Source: an uncultured Sulfurovum sp. (lineage in GTDB: Bacteria; Campylobacterota; Campylobacteria; Campylobacterales; Sulfurovaceae). From it: a stretch of DNA of 64,000 nt. The notes beneath the pieces were generated by a model. The model did no database searches and was not told where the DNA came from. It saw only the letters and a program-made list of their open reading frames with translations. This document shows positions 52,775-63,243 of the stretch, in pieces; the stretch's first letter is position 1, and every line of letters begins with the position of its first letter. Position numbers and translations under genes: made by a program. The stretch covers positions 1 to 64,000 of the forward strand of contig CACVAU010000079.1 of NCBI GenBank assembly GCA_902727915.1, given 5' to 3'.

Positions 52775-54018
52775 TGAAATATTTTAAAATAACCATTTTG
52801 TCAAAAGGAAAAAAACGTCTAGAAACGATTCAGGCGAAAAGTAAAATAGAAGCAATAAGGTTGACTAAAAAGAAATATCCTGGGGTAGCTGTACAAAAAT
52901 CTGTAGAGATTGCTGCACCGATGGGGAGTTCATTTGACAATATTTTTGTGGATTTAAAAAATTCTTTTGAACGAAAAATTGACATTAACAATAAAATTGC
53001 AGCCATAAGACAAATAGCTGTTATGACTGATGCTGGAATCTCTATTCATGATGCCATTTCAGAAGTAGCAGCGAATGCAGAGAATCCAAAATTAAAAAAA
53101 ATTTATCAAAATGTTGCTTCAGACATTAATGCTGGTAAAAGTATTGCTGATTCTATTGAACCTTATAAAGAAGAGTTTGGACACATCGCCATTGCAATGA
53201 CCAACTTAGGTGAGAAAACAGGTAATATTGCTGGTTCGTATGACAAACTTGCCAATATTTTGGAAGATATTCGAGACAATTTAAAAAAATTTAAAAAAGC
53301 TATTCGTACACCACTGATTACTTTTGCTGCGATGGCTGTTGCTTTTACCATCTTAATTATGGTTGTTGTTCCTAAATTTAAAGAAATGTTTGAAAAGTTT
53401 AATTCAGCCCTACCTGTACCAACGCAAATACTTCTATTTTTAGAAGATATTTTAAATAATTACGGACTTTATGTTTTGGCTGGTTTAGCACTGATTGTTT
53501 TTATGGTTTTAAAACAATATAAAAATAATCCAAAGTTTAAATATAAGGTAGACAAACTTTTAGTACATCCTAAATTTTATCTTATTGAAAAAATTATTTT
53601 CTTTTCAACCATGCATAAATATACCTTGGTTTTTGGAGAATTGGTTAAGTCAGGTATTCCTGTGTCTGAAGCATTAGATACAGCCATTGATATGGTAGAA
53701 AATGCTTACATAAAAGAAAAACTTTTAAGTGTTAATGCAAACATTGCTCGAGGTATTTCACTTTCAGATGCTTTTGAACAAACAGGGCTTTTTGAAAACA
53801 TGTTATTACAAATGATACGAGCAGGGGAAACAGGAGGGCAATTAGATGCCATGCTGGGTAAAGTTACTGAATATTATGACTCAAGGTTTCAAGACCTTAT
53901 TGATAACTTGGCTGCTTATATTGAGCCTATTATGCTCTTTTTTATCGCAGGACTTGTTTTGTTAATGGCACTAGGAATCTTTATGCCAATGTGGGATCTT
54001 GGGAAGGCTGTGAAGTAG
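52774..54018 (+). CDS. mshG: GspF/PilC-type inner-membrane platform protein (MshG/CtsF)
   Basis: The 414-residue protein has a short N-terminal domain and two copies of the T2SSF domain. The first contains RQIAVMTDAGISIHDAISEVA, the second YTLVFGELVKSGIPVSEALDTA. Three membrane stretches are present (LITFAAMAVAFTILIMVVVP, LYVLAGLALIVFMVL, LFFIAGLVLLMALGIFMP). It overlaps the ATPase gene by one base (TAATG) and ends the operon at a hairpin terminator. No pilin or prepilin peptidase gene follows. Confidence 0.9.
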   Translation: MKYFKITILSKGKKRLETIQAKSKIEAIRLTKKKYPGVAVQKSVEIAAPMGSSFDNIFVDLKNSFERKIDINNKIAAIRQIAVMTDAGISIHDAISEVAANAENPKLKKIYQNVASDINAGKSIADSIEPYKEEFGHIAIAMTNLGEKTGNIAGSYDKLANILEDIRDNLKKFKKAIRTPLITFAAMAVAFTILIMVVVPKFKEMFEKFNSALPVPTQILLFLEDILNNYGLYVLAGLALIVFMVLKQYKNNPKFKYKVDKLLVHPKFYLIEKIIFFSTMHKYTLVFGELVKSGIPVSEALDTAIDMVENAYIKEKLLSVNANIARGISLSDAFEQTGLFENMLLQMIRAGETGGQLDAMLGKVTEYYDSRFQDLIDNLAAYIEPIMLFFIAGLVLLMALGIFMPMWDLGKAVK

Positions 54019-54042
54019 CTTTATAAAGCTACTTTTTCTTTT
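54013..54042 (+). terminator. Terminator shared by convergent genes
   Basis: The palindrome AAGTAGCTTTATAAAGCTACTT (54013-54034) is followed by TTTCTTTT. It contains the stop codon of the platform-protein gene (TAG at 54016-54018) and the complement of the stop of the opposing retropepsin gene (TTA at 54021-54023). The T run ends rightward transcripts of the pilus operon. Confidence 0.85.
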
Positions 54043-55241
54043 GAGGATAAATACAAAAGTGCATTTTCTTGGTCTATTTTAAATTTAAATCGTTTAAAAA
54101 AATTCATTCCGAGTAATCCATCTGCATGTTTCTGTGGAAAGTTTGAAGAGACAATTTTAAATTGTTGGAGATGGATGTCTCCAATAGAAAAGGTATTGGC
54201 TTCTTGTAGTTGGGCATTGATTTCACCTCCTGCTGTATTGAGAATAATATTCTCTTTTATAATGGTTAGGGAAGAGATCTTTTCTTCATTGACCATGGTG
54301 AGTGTAGCACCTGTATCTAGGAGTAAGGTAACAAAGGTATTATCTATTTCTACATCAATGGTAAAGTGTTCTCCTATTTTGTCTAAAGGAAGTTGATGTG
54401 TGTACTCTTTATTCTCATTAATTTTTTGTTCAATAAATTTTAATAATTTTTTTGCTTTTTCACCATAGTCATAATCATATTCTATTTCTTGGAGTAATGT
54501 TGTCGCAGTAGTATAATTTTGCATTTCTAAGTAAACATTTGCCAGTGCATAGATATAAAATGGTGTTTTAATGCCAAGTTCTATTTGTGCTTGTAAAAAA
54601 TTAATGAGTTTTTGAAATTCTTGCATATCTTTTAATTGATTAATATAAAGTTGCGAATTTTGAATGAGTATTGGGTAAAGTTTTTCACTTTCTGAAGCTG
54701 AAACACTTTCTATGCGTTGCGTAATTAATTTTATAGCTTCTTTATAGGCTTTTATACTTTGATAAGTTTTTATGAGTTCTAAACTCACAGTTTTATGCTT
54801 TGGTTCTAGTTGAATAAATTCTAACATATGGTTTATGGCTTCATTGGGCTGTGTGCTACTTTTTTGTTTAAAATAATCAAGTAAGTGCGAACGATATAAA
54901 GGAAGCTTTTGGTTCGGAGCATCTAAATAGATTGCCATGGCATCTGAAAATTGATTTTGTGCTAAAAAATGAAAAAAAGGATTGACTACAGAAGTATTTT
55001 TATCATTTATTTTTTCGTGTTTTTTGTCTTGATTAAGGTTTTGTTGAGCTGTTTTTATGCTGATATTTTCTTCAGTAGGGCTTATGACTTTAGGGGGCTG
55101 TGATGTTGTTTCTATATTGGATATTTTAGAAATATTAATTTCATTTTTGAGAATATTAGGAGGGCTAAGTTGATGGTAAAAAGCATGAAAGTTCCATCCT
55201 ATCAGCACACCAGTTATTAAGGCTATTAGTAAATTAAACAT
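54021..55241 (-). CDS. Membrane-anchored retropepsin-like aspartic protease with TPR region
   Basis: The 406-residue protein has an N-terminal membrane helix (MFNLLIALITGVLIGWNFHAF). A TPR-like helical region follows (EAINHMLEFIQLEPKHKTVSLELIK, PFYIYALANVYLEMQNYTTATTLLQ in parts). At the C-terminus is a clan AA aspartic protease domain with DTG at 309-311 (LLLDTGATLTMV), then LNTAGGEINAQL and GLLGMNFFKRFKF. This domain is the retropepsin-like TIGR02281 type and needs to dimerise for activity. Substrates are unknown; a periplasmic location is likely from the topology. Confidence 0.8.
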   Translation of the reverse strand: MFNLLIALITGVLIGWNFHAFYHQLSPPNILKNEINISKISNIETTSQPPKVISPTEENISIKTAQQNLNQDKKHEKINDKNTSVVNPFFHFLAQNQFSDAMAIYLDAPNQKLPLYRSHLLDYFKQKSSTQPNEAINHMLEFIQLEPKHKTVSLELIKTYQSIKAYKEAIKLITQRIESVSASESEKLYPILIQNSQLYINQLKDMQEFQKLINFLQAQIELGIKTPFYIYALANVYLEMQNYTTATTLLQEIEYDYDYGEKAKKLLKFIEQKINENKEYTHQLPLDKIGEHFTIDVEIDNTFVTLLLDTGATLTMVNEEKISSLTIIKENIILNTAGGEINAQLQEANTFSIGDIHLQQFKIVSSNFPQKHADGLLGMNFFKRFKFKIDQENALLYLSSKEKVAL

Positions 55242-55364
55242 GAATATATCTCCTCACTATTATGTGAATCTATTTTAGCCAAAAGAGTCTTATAGTACTC
55301 TCATCACTCTATTAGTCAAATATTGGTAGAATGCGATTATTCTATAACATATCAAGGGATCCAA

Positions 55365-56312
55365 ATGAGAGGATATATGCTTTTCTCTGGTACAGCCAAT
55401 CCAGAACTTGCTCAAAAAATTTCAAAACAGTTAGATTTACCACTTGCCGAGGCAAGGATTAAAAGATTTTCTGACGGTGAAATCAATGTAAAGATTGAAA
55501 AAAGTGTACGTGGTAAAGATGTTTTTATCATTCAGCCAACCTCAGCACCAGCCAATTCAAACTTAATGGAATTGCTTATTATGACAGATGCACTTAAGCG
55601 TTCATCTGCAAATTCTATTACAGCCGTCGTTCCTTACTATGGATATGCTAGACAAGACAGAAAAGCAGAACCAAGAGTACCTATTACAGCAAAACTTGTT
55701 GCGAACCTTATGGAGACAGCAGGGATTACGCGTATGGTTACCATTGATTTACATGCCTCACAGATTCAAGGTTTTTTTGATATTCCTGTAGATAATCTTT
55801 ATGGGGCAATTTTATTTAAAGAGTATATTCAGTCTAAAAACTTTACAAATCCAGTCATTGCCAGTCCAGACATTGGTGGGGTTGCTCGTGCGAGATACTT
55901 TGCAAAATCACTGGGACTTGATATGGTAATTGTGGACAAAAGGCGTGAAAAAGCCAATGAATCAGAAGTCATGAACATTATTGGTGATGTGCAAGGTAAA
56001 GATGTCATTATGATTGATGATATGATTGATACTGCTGGAACCATGGTAAAAGCTGCTTCTGCACTTAAAAAACTTGGGGCAACTTCGGTTATGGCCTGTT
56101 GTACACACCCAGTTCTTTCAGGACCTGCGTATGAGCGTATTCAACAAGGTGAACTCGATGAATTGGTTATTACTGACACGATTGCTACTACGGAGAATAC
56201 GAATAAATGTGATAAAATCAAAGTACTTTCAACAGATAAAATGTTAGCCGAAGTAATCCGTCGTGTTTATCATAATGAGAGTGTTAACTCAATTTTTGGA
56301 ACGGCGAACTAA
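55365..56312 (+). CDS. prs: Ribose-phosphate pyrophosphokinase
   Basis: Prs makes PRPP from ribose-5-phosphate and ATP for nucleotide, His, Trp and NAD synthesis. The ATG at 55365 has AAGGGA six bases before it and gives [19 protein letters not shown], the usual start in the phylum; the frame upstream opens only with TTG. The 315-residue product has [32 protein letters not shown] and the PRPP loop [13 protein letters not shown]. Its stop overlaps the lepA start by one base. Confidence 0.95.
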   Translation: MRGYMLFSGTANPELAQKISKQLDLPLAEARIKRFSDGEINVKIEKSVRGKDVFIIQPTSAPANSNLMELLIMTDALKRSSANSITAVVPYYGYARQDRKAEPRVPITAKLVANLMETAGITRMVTIDLHASQIQGFFDIPVDNLYGAILFKEYIQSKNFTNPVIASPDIGGVARARYFAKSLGLDMVIVDKRREKANESEVMNIIGDVQGKDVIMIDDMIDTAGTMVKAASALKKLGATSVMACCTHPVLSGPAYERIQQGELDELVITDTIATTENTNKCDKIKVLSTDKMLAEVIRRVYHNESVNSIFGTAN

Positions 56313-58123
56313 TGTCTGACTATAACGTTCCTCAGAAAAACATTCGTAACTTTTCGATTATTGCCCATATTGACCATGGTAAATCTACCTTGGCTGATAG
56401 AATTATCCAAGAATGTAATGCTGTTGTTGATCGTAAAATGTCAGCACAGGTTATGGATACGATGGACATTGAAAAAGAGCGTGGTATTACCATTAAAGCC
56501 CAATCAGTGCGTTTAGATTATGAACGTGATGGTGAACATTATGTTCTAAACCTTATTGACACACCTGGTCATGTTGACTTTTCTTATGAAGTGAGTCGTT
56601 CTTTGGCTTCATCTGAAGGTGCATTGCTTATTATTGATGCTGCACAAGGGGTTGAAGCTCAGACCATTGCGAATGTTTACATTGCAATGGACAATGATTT
56701 AGAACTGCTTCCTGTGGTCAATAAGATTGATTTACCTGCTGCTGAACCTGAGAGAGTACTTGAAGAGGTTGAAGATGCCATTGGTATTGATTGTACGGAA
56801 CACTCTTTGGTTTCTGCTAAAACAGGGCTAGGGGTTCCTGATCTTATTAATGCCATTGTAGATCGTATTCCTGCACCAACAGGTGATGCAGATGCACCAA
56901 CAAAAGCGCTCATCTATGATTCTTGGTTTGACAACTACTTAGGTGCCTTGGCATTGGTTCGTGTGTACGAAGGTAGCATTGAAAAAGGTCAAAAAGTTAA
57001 GATTATGAGTACCAAAGAAGAGCATGTAGTGTTGGATTTAATGTATCCAAATCCTATTGCACCGATTAAAACATCGGCCATTAAAACGGGTGAAATTGGT
57101 ATTGTTGTTACAGGTCAGAAAACTGTAGATGGTTTGCAAGTAGGAGATACTTTAACGGATGCTAAAAATCCTACAGCCAATTTTATTGATGGTTTTGAAC
57201 CTGCAAAGCCTTTTGTATTTGCTGGTATTTATCCGATTGAAACAGATAAGTTTGAAGATCTTAGAGATGCACTTAACAAGTTAAAACTTAATGACTCATC
57301 TATTTCTTTTGAACCAGAATCATCAGTGGCTTTAGGGTCTGGATTTAGAACAGGTTTCTTAGGAATGTTGCACATGGAGGTAATTAAAGAGCGTTTAGAA
57401 CGAGAGTTTAATCTTGATTTAATTGCTTCTGCTCCAACCGTTGTTTATGAAGTAGAACAGACGGATGGAATGCGTATTGAGATTCAAAATCCCTTTGACT
57501 TACCTGCATCACAAAAAATAGATACGATTTTTGAGCCGTATATTAAAGCAACCATTTTAGTACCAAATGATTACTTAGGTAATGTGATTAAACTGCTTAA
57601 TGATCGTCGTGGTATTCAGATTAAAATGGATTATATTAATGCTACACGTGTTCTTTTAGAATATGATTTACCAATGAATGAGATTGTGCTTGACTTTTAT
57701 GACAAACTAAAAAGTACGACCAAAGGTTATGCAAGTTTTGACTATGAACCGGTAGGATTTAGACCTGGTGATTTGGTTAAGCTTGATATTAAAGTGGCTG
57801 GTGAAGTGGTGGATGCACTGTCTATTATTGTACCACGTGAGAGTGCTAGAACGAAAGGTCTGGCTTTTGTAAACTCACTTAAAGAGCTTATTCCTAGACA
57901 GCTTTTTGAAGTGGCGATTCAAGCGAGTATTGGTAGTGATATTATTGCTAGAAGTACGGTGAAGTCTACAGGTAAGAATGTAACGGCAAAATGTTATGGT
58001 GGTGATATTACGCGTAAACGTAAACTTTTAGACAAGCAAAAAGCTGGTAAAAAACGTATGAAAGCCATTGGTTCAGTGAATGTTCCACAAGAAGCATTTA
58101 TGGCTGTATTGAAAATAGACTAA
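56312..58123 (+). CDS. lepA: Elongation factor 4 (LepA)
   Basis: LepA is a ribosomal GTPase that back-translocates stalled ribosomes or aids their assembly. The sequence has the P-loop [13 protein letters not shown], switch [36 protein letters not shown], and the LepA-specific C-terminal region ([25 protein letters not shown] in two adjoining pieces). The 603-residue length is normal. It is in an operon with prs upstream and a J-domain gene 12 bases downstream. Confidence 0.96.
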   Translation: MSDYNVPQKNIRNFSIIAHIDHGKSTLADRIIQECNAVVDRKMSAQVMDTMDIEKERGITIKAQSVRLDYERDGEHYVLNLIDTPGHVDFSYEVSRSLASSEGALLIIDAAQGVEAQTIANVYIAMDNDLELLPVVNKIDLPAAEPERVLEEVEDAIGIDCTEHSLVSAKTGLGVPDLINAIVDRIPAPTGDADAPTKALIYDSWFDNYLGALALVRVYEGSIEKGQKVKIMSTKEEHVVLDLMYPNPIAPIKTSAIKTGEIGIVVTGQKTVDGLQVGDTLTDAKNPTANFIDGFEPAKPFVFAGIYPIETDKFEDLRDALNKLKLNDSSISFEPESSVALGSGFRTGFLGMLHMEVIKERLEREFNLDLIASAPTVVYEVEQTDGMRIEIQNPFDLPASQKIDTIFEPYIKATILVPNDYLGNVIKLLNDRRGIQIKMDYINATRVLLEYDLPMNEIVLDFYDKLKSTTKGYASFDYEPVGFRPGDLVKLDIKVAGEVVDALSIIVPRESARTKGLAFVNSLKELIPRQLFEVAIQASIGSDIIARSTVKSTGKNVTAKCYGGDITRKRKLLDKQKAGKKRMKAIGSVNVPQEAFMAVLKID

Positions 58124-58134
58124 TAGGTTGAAAT

Positions 58135-58434
58135 ATGCATCAAGTCTCTCTTTCTGAATTTCAAACTGCTGTTGAAAGTTTGGAACTTATTTCTTTAAGA
58201 ACGAAAGAGGATGTACGTAAAAAGTATTTGAAACTTTCCAAAAAATATCATCCTGATATGGAGGGTGGTTCAACTGAAAAGTTTCAAGAAATACGAGAAG
58301 CTTATGAAATATTAGTAGGCTATATGGATAATTTCCGTTTTGTTTTTTCAGATGAAGAGTTTAAGCAACAAAACCCTTTATTGGTGAATACAGACTATTA
58401 TGTTTTAGAAGAAAAAAAAGATACAGAAAATTAA
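58135..58434 (+). CDS. Small J-domain (DnaJ-like) protein
   Basis: The 99-residue protein is mainly a J domain: [28 protein letters not shown] contains the HPD motif, followed by [17 protein letters not shown]. The canonical Gly/Phe-rich and zinc regions are absent. J domains stimulate DnaK. It is cotranscribed with lepA and its last four bases overlap the opposing bpt stop. Confidence 0.85.
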   Translation: MHQVSLSEFQTAVESLELISLRTKEDVRKKYLKLSKKYHPDMEGGSTEKFQEIREAYEILVGYMDNFRFVFSDEEFKQQNPLLVNTDYYVLEEKKDTEN

Positions 58435-59195
58435 TTTTCAACTGTCCAAGGTTTCCAGTCTGCTGTTTCAAACATAAGTGGAAACCCATCCAGTATTTGA
58501 AGTGGTTGAAAGTTTTTTTTGTATTCAAAAGATTTATACCCTTCAACCCAATATCCAAGATAAACCCAATCTAATCCTAAGCTTTCAGCGATTTGAATCT
58601 CATAAAGTAAGGAATATGTTCCTAATGAAAATCGAGGATAATCAGGATCATAATAACAATAAATGGCAGAAATACTGTCATCTAAAATATCGATAAGGTC
58701 AACACAGACCAGTTTTCCATCTATGTAATAACGTAATTCTTTACCGAATTCATGTGCCCCTTCAACATAGTTTTCAAAATATTCTGTTCTTGTAATGTCG
58801 GTATGTTTCCATCCATTATGTTTAGATTTATATTGATGATATTTATTATAGAGTGCAATATGTTCATCTGTTACCTGTGGCATTTTGGCAACAATTTCAG
58901 TTCTTTCATTACGATTAATAATTTTTTGTTGGGATTTGGAGAATTTGTAATTGGCAACATCTATACGTAAACTTTTACAAGCATTACAGTCTTTACAAAC
59001 AGGGTATATAAAGCTTCGTCCAAAACGTCTCCAGCCTCTTTGGGTTACCCTTGTACTAAAGTTAGTAGAAACAATATCAACTTCCCGATGATTCATTTGC
59101 ACACGTTTTCCAGGAACATAAGAACAAGGAGCGTCTGTTTTTGCAAAATTTCGTAAATTACGATTAATACGTTGGGGATTAGTCTGATTTGCCAT
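58431..59195 (-). CDS. bpt: Aspartate/glutamate leucyltransferase (Bpt, ATE family)
   Basis: Bpt transfers Leu from Leu-tRNA to proteins with N-terminal Asp or Glu, marking them for ClpAP-type degradation. The 254-residue protein begins [12 protein letters not shown]. It shows [10 protein letters not shown], the cysteine group [47 protein letters not shown] and [20 protein letters not shown], all family hallmarks. The start at 59195 is chosen because the ATG at 59204 is part of a TATAATG promoter-like hexamer. No ribosome site is seen. It is divergent from hemH. Confidence 0.9.
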   Translation of the reverse strand: MANQTNPQRINRNLRNFAKTDAPCSYVPGKRVQMNHREVDIVSTNFSTRVTQRGWRRFGRSFIYPVCKDCNACKSLRIDVANYKFSKSQQKIINRNERTEIVAKMPQVTDEHIALYNKYHQYKSKHNGWKHTDITRTEYFENYVEGAHEFGKELRYYIDGKLVCVDLIDILDDSISAIYCYYDPDYPRFSLGTYSLLYEIQIAESLGLDWVYLGYWVEGYKSFEYKKNFQPLQILDGFPLMFETADWKPWTVEN

Positions 59196-59202
59196 GATTA
59201 GC

Positions 59203-59208
59203 ATTATA
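59203..59208 (-). promoter_or_regulatory. Candidate -10 element of bpt
   Basis: On the minus strand TATAAT is placed six to seven bases before the preferred bpt start codon. Transcription from it would begin at or next to the ATG, giving a leaderless or nearly leaderless mRNA, consistent with the lack of a ribosome site. Confidence 0.35.
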
Positions 59209-59264
59209 TCTAAATAAAATTATTCTTTTAACATGAACTAAAAATAAACTGCTAAAATACTTTT

Positions 59265-60206
59265 ATGAATAAAAAAGCACTATTATTATTAAACATGGGT
59301 GGTCCCAATAACGTTGATGAAGTTCAGATGTTTTTACATAACATGTTTTCAGACAAAAATATTTTGACCATGGATAGATATACACGGGCATTGGTGAGAG
59401 AGATAATTATTTTTAACCGTATAGATGAAGTAAAAGAGAATTTTATGGAGTTTTTAGGTGGAAAGTCTCCATTACCAGCGTTGACTTACAAAGTAGTTGA
59501 AAAACTAAATGCAAAGCTTGACATGAAAGTGGCACCTGCCATGCGTTATGTCCCTCCATTTGCTACAGATGCCTTAATACAGTTTCAAAAAGATGGTGTT
59601 GAAGAGTTGGTTTTATTTCCAATGTATCCACAGTATTCTACGACGACCACACTTTCATCTATAGAAGACATAGAAGAGCGTTGTGAAGCACTTGAATATA
59701 GTCCAAAAATTACAGTTATTGATCCTTATTATGATGATTTTGATTACATAGAGATGTGTGCTGGAAAAATCATGGAAGCTTTTGAAGATAAAAACACTGA
59801 AGATTATGACTTACTCCTTTCAGCCCATGGCTTACCTGTGAGTATCATCAAAGCTGGTGACCCTTATCAGAACCAAGTAGAGGGGAATGTTTCGGCACTT
59901 CGTATGTACTTTCATGAGCGTGGCATTAAGTTTAAGAATATTAAATTGGTTTATCAGTCAAAAGTAGGTTCAGCAGCTTGGTTGGAACCAAACTTAGTGG
60001 ATGTACTACGTAGACCTTACCATAGGAAAGTGCTTATTTACCCCTTAGCATTTACGGTTGATAACTCTGAGACAGTTTATGAGCTGGACATTGAACACAG
60101 AGAGATAGCAGAAAAGATTAAATATGATGACTATAGAGTCGCAAAATGTTTTAATGATGATGATAACTTTGTAGATTTTATTGTTAAAAAAGTTAATGCA
60201 CTTTAA
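59265..60206 (+). CDS. hemH: Ferrochelatase
   Basis: HemH inserts Fe(II) into protoporphyrin IX. The 313-residue product has LLLNMGGPNNVDEVQMFL at the N-terminus. The metal-site His is in LLSAHGLPVSIIKAGDPYQNQ, followed by KLVYQSKVGSAAWLEP and the Glu of FTVDNSETVYELDIEH. All conserved segments of the family are intact. It shares one base with the yigZ-like gene (TAATG) and is divergent from bpt. Confidence 0.94.
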   Translation: MNKKALLLLNMGGPNNVDEVQMFLHNMFSDKNILTMDRYTRALVREIIIFNRIDEVKENFMEFLGGKSPLPALTYKVVEKLNAKLDMKVAPAMRYVPPFATDALIQFQKDGVEELVLFPMYPQYSTTTTLSSIEDIEERCEALEYSPKITVIDPYYDDFDYIEMCAGKIMEAFEDKNTEDYDLLLSAHGLPVSIIKAGDPYQNQVEGNVSALRMYFHERGIKFKNIKLVYQSKVGSAAWLEPNLVDVLRRPYHRKVLIYPLAFTVDNSETVYELDIEHREIAEKIKYDDYRVAKCFNDDDNFVDFIVKKVNAL

Positions 60207-60769
60207 TGCAAACAATAGAAGCGTCATTTACAGGAAACTACGAAGTTAAAAAGTCAAAGTTCATAGCCCATTTAGTACCCATAGCCCAATACAAAGGCTT
60301 ACAAGACAAACTAAGAGCTGAGCACCCAAAAGCCAGACATGTGGTTTATGCACTACGTTACCTCAATGAGTTTGACCAAATCGTTGAAAACTCTTCAGAT
60401 GACGAAGAACCCAAAGGGGCAGCTGGTGTACCCTCTTTAAATGTGCTTCGAGGAGAAGAACTTATAAATGTTGCTCTCTTAACCGTTCGCTATTTTGGTG
60501 GAACGAAACTTGGTATTGGTGGTATGGCAAGGGCTTATGCTTCAGCAGTTAAAGAAGTTGTGGCAGTGGCTGATATAAAAAAATATGAAAAAGAGTTTAC
60601 TTATAAGTTCGATTCTACTTACTCTGAAGTTCAAAAGCGAGAGTATGTTTTAAATAAATTGGAAATCTTTCAAGTTGAACGTCAATTTTTAGGCGACAAA
60701 GTCTCTTGGGAAATAAAAACTACCCAAGAGAAATTAGATGAGTTTAAAGCGCTTCTAACCAAATCTTAA
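60206..60769 (+). CDS. YigZ/IMPACT family protein
   Basis: The 187-residue protein has the IMPACT N-terminal fold: VKKSKFIAHLVPIAQY, ARHVVYALRYLNEFDQIVEN, SSDDEEPKGAAGVPSLNVL, and VALLTVRYFGGTKLGIGGMARAYA. The family is widely conserved; its function in bacteria is poorly defined and linked to translation or nucleic-acid binding. It overlaps hemH by one base and the opposing nadE by 26 bases. Confidence 0.88.
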   Translation: MQTIEASFTGNYEVKKSKFIAHLVPIAQYKGLQDKLRAEHPKARHVVYALRYLNEFDQIVENSSDDEEPKGAAGVPSLNVLRGEELINVALLTVRYFGGTKLGIGGMARAYASAVKEVVAVADIKKYEKEFTYKFDSTYSEVQKREYVLNKLEIFQVERQFLGDKVSWEIKTTQEKLDEFKALLTKS

Positions 60770-62633
60770 CGTCTGCATCTGAAGGCATTTTCCAGTCAGC
60801 TCTGGGGCTAAGTGAAATGCTTCCTACTTTTGGTCCATCTGGCATACATGAACGTTTAAACTGCTGAGTAAAGAAACGCCAAATGAACTTTTTTAGCCAT
60901 TTTTTTATGCTCTCTTCATCATAATTTTCAAAAGCATGATTGGCTAGAAAAAGAATCTTTTCAGGTGTTGCACCATATTTTAAAAAGTGATATAAAAAGA
61001 AATCATGCAATTCATACGGCCCTATGATGGATTCTGTTTCTTGAACTATTTCATCTTTGTCATGTGGTAAGAGTTCTGGGCTTATTGGCGTGGCTAAGAT
61101 ATCGTCGATAATAGGGGCTATTTTTTCATTTTGTTTAAATGATTCGATGACATACTGAATGAGGGTTTTAGGAATTCCAGAATTTAGAGCATACATACTC
61201 ATGTGGTCACCGTTGTAAGTTGACCAACCTAGGGCTATCTCACTTAAGTCTCCTGTACCTATGACCAAGCCACCTTCACGGTTGGCTGTGTTCATAAGTA
61301 TACTGGTTCTGGCTCTTGCTTGAACATTTTCATAAGTTACTGAATGGTCGTCTACCTCATGCCCTATGGCTTCAAACTCGGTTAATGCTAGTTTAGTGAT
61401 GTCTACGGTTCTTAGGGTTACTTCTAAGGCTTCACAAAGCTCTGTGGCATTGTTTTTGGTACGTGAGGTTGTACCAAACCCTGGCATGGTAATGGCGATG
61501 ATATCTTTAGAATCCCATTTCATGAGTTCAAAAGCTTTATGGGTAGAAAGTAGGGCAAGGGTAGAGTCAAGCCCACCAGAAATACCAATAACAGCCTTTT
61601 TAATGTGAGCATGTTGCATACGCTTTATGAGTGCATGGGCTTGGATGTTGACTATCTCATCACAGCGATGTTGCTTCTCTTGAAACACAGAAGGAACAAA
61701 GGGCATAGAGGGGATGAAACGTTTAAGTTTTTTGATTTTAACCGTCTCTTTTAGGGTTATGGTTCTAAAAGGAGTCATCGTACTATCACTATAGCTTGAC
61801 TCATTTATACGTAGCCAGTTAAGTCTTTGTAAGTCTAAATCAGCTGTTATGAGATTGGAGTTAAGGTTAAAACGTTCATTTTGTATGAGCATTGAGCCAT
61901 ACTCTGCTATGAGTGCTTGACCACCAAATACGGTGTCAGTTGTCGACTCACCCACACCAGCAGAACTATAGACATAAGCAGACATACATCTGGCACTCTG
62001 GGTTCGTACTAGCTCTTCACGGTATTCTGCTTTACCTATAAGCTCATTACTTGCTGAAAGATTAAAGATGATATTTGCCCCATTAGCAGCCATTTGATTA
62101 CTTGGTGGGGTGATTGCCCATAGGTCTTCGCAAATTTCCACACCAAATAAAAGTTCTTCTTCACCTTGAAACAGAAGGTCTGTCCCAAAAGGAACCTTTT
62201 GTCCAAAAAGTTGAATGGTCTGGTTTTGAATAGCGATACCTGAATTAAATTGTCGTTTGTCATAAAACTCTTTTTTGTTAGGTAAGTAACTTTTAGGAAC
62301 TACGCCTAATACCTCACCATTTTGAAAAACAACAGCTGTATTGTAGAGTCTATTGTGATGAAGTAGGGCAAAACCTATTATACCAATGCTTGGAATCTCT
62401 TGAGAAGCGATAAGTAATGATTCTAAAGTATTGTATTGATTGTGAATAAGTGTTTGGTTTAAAAAGAGGTCAGAAGCTGTGTAGCCTGTTAGTGTTAATT
62501 CTGGGAAAACAATGATGCAGACATCTTTATTATAAGCTTGACTTAAAAGTTTTAGTATTTCGATAGCATTTTCTTCTGGATTAGCTACCATTGTTTTATT
62601 AACAGCTGTGGCTATGCGATAAAATCCGTGCAT
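60744..62633 (-). CDS. nadE: Glutamine-dependent NAD(+) synthetase
   Basis: The enzyme amidates nicotinic acid adenine dinucleotide to NAD. The N-terminal nitrilase-like glutaminase has Glu in IIVFPELTLTGY, Lys in VVPKSYLPN and Cys in FGVEICEDLWAI. The C-terminal synthetase has the P-loop AVIGISGGLDSTLALL, TMPGFGTTSRTKNNA and GTGDLSEIALGW. At 629 residues it is the long two-domain type. It is transcribed alone and ends tail to tail with the yigZ-like gene. Confidence 0.93.
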   Translation of the reverse strand: MHGFYRIATAVNKTMVANPEENAIEILKLLSQAYNKDVCIIVFPELTLTGYTASDLFLNQTLIHNQYNTLESLLIASQEIPSIGIIGFALLHHNRLYNTAVVFQNGEVLGVVPKSYLPNKKEFYDKRQFNSGIAIQNQTIQLFGQKVPFGTDLLFQGEEELLFGVEICEDLWAITPPSNQMAANGANIIFNLSASNELIGKAEYREELVRTQSARCMSAYVYSSAGVGESTTDTVFGGQALIAEYGSMLIQNERFNLNSNLITADLDLQRLNWLRINESSYSDSTMTPFRTITLKETVKIKKLKRFIPSMPFVPSVFQEKQHRCDEIVNIQAHALIKRMQHAHIKKAVIGISGGLDSTLALLSTHKAFELMKWDSKDIIAITMPGFGTTSRTKNNATELCEALEVTLRTVDITKLALTEFEAIGHEVDDHSVTYENVQARARTSILMNTANREGGLVIGTGDLSEIALGWSTYNGDHMSMYALNSGIPKTLIQYVIESFKQNEKIAPIIDDILATPISPELLPHDKDEIVQETESIIGPYELHDFFLYHFLKYGATPEKILFLANHAFENYDEESIKKWLKKFIWRFFTQQFKRSCMPDGPKVGSISLSPRADWKMPSDADVKIWLEAL

Positions 62634-62695
62634 TAGTCTTCCTTATGGTATGAGGGTTTTATAAGAAGAGAATTGTAACAGAAAACCTGTTTAGG

Positions 62696-63082
62696 TTATT
62701 TGATAAGGAAGATTTTATTTAAGTATTGGATTTTTTTAGAAGAGATAATTTTAATAGGATTCCATAAGAGTTTTGTATAGAGCTTACCTTTACTGATGGT
62801 ATATTTTCCATTTTTAGGAAATGCTTTTCCCCAAGCTTGTTTCTTTTTCAGAATCTCTAAGAGTCTAGGCGATTTGAGTTCAGATGCTGAAAGTGCGTTT
62901 GTTTTATTGGTTAATAAATGATAGTATTCTCCATGTTTATTTAAGAGTAAAAAATGATAAGAGTCACCAACTCTGTCAGTGCGATAAACTTTATCATACA
63001 AAGGTTTAGCACCATCGATGGTTGTGGCATTTGAGGTGATATTAGATGATAATATAATTAGGGTTAATAATAAATTTTTCAT
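62696..63082 (-). CDS. Small exported protein, 128 aa
   Basis: A signal peptide (MKNLLLTLIILSSNITSNA) is followed by a small, basic mature domain with VYRTDRVGDSYHFLLLNKHGE, ALSASELKSPRLLEIL and KNGKYTISKGKLYTKLLW. There are no cysteines. The function is unknown and the family is not recognised. It lies 62 bases upstream of nadE on the same strand and could be cotranscribed. Confidence 0.6.
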   Translation of the reverse strand: MKNLLLTLIILSSNITSNATTIDGAKPLYDKVYRTDRVGDSYHFLLLNKHGEYYHLLTNKTNALSASELKSPRLLEILKKKQAWGKAFPKNGKYTISKGKLYTKLLWNPIKIISSKKIQYLNKIFLIK

Positions 63083-63243
63083 GCTTCAATTATAACAAGT
63101 ATTTAGACTTAAACTATTCAGAAATTAAAATAATAATAAAAATAAATGATTAATCTGTTTTTTATAGTTAAGAGATATTTTTACTTAATTTGACTGCATA
63201 TATAATACAACACTTATAAACAAAGTATGATTAATTGGGACTT

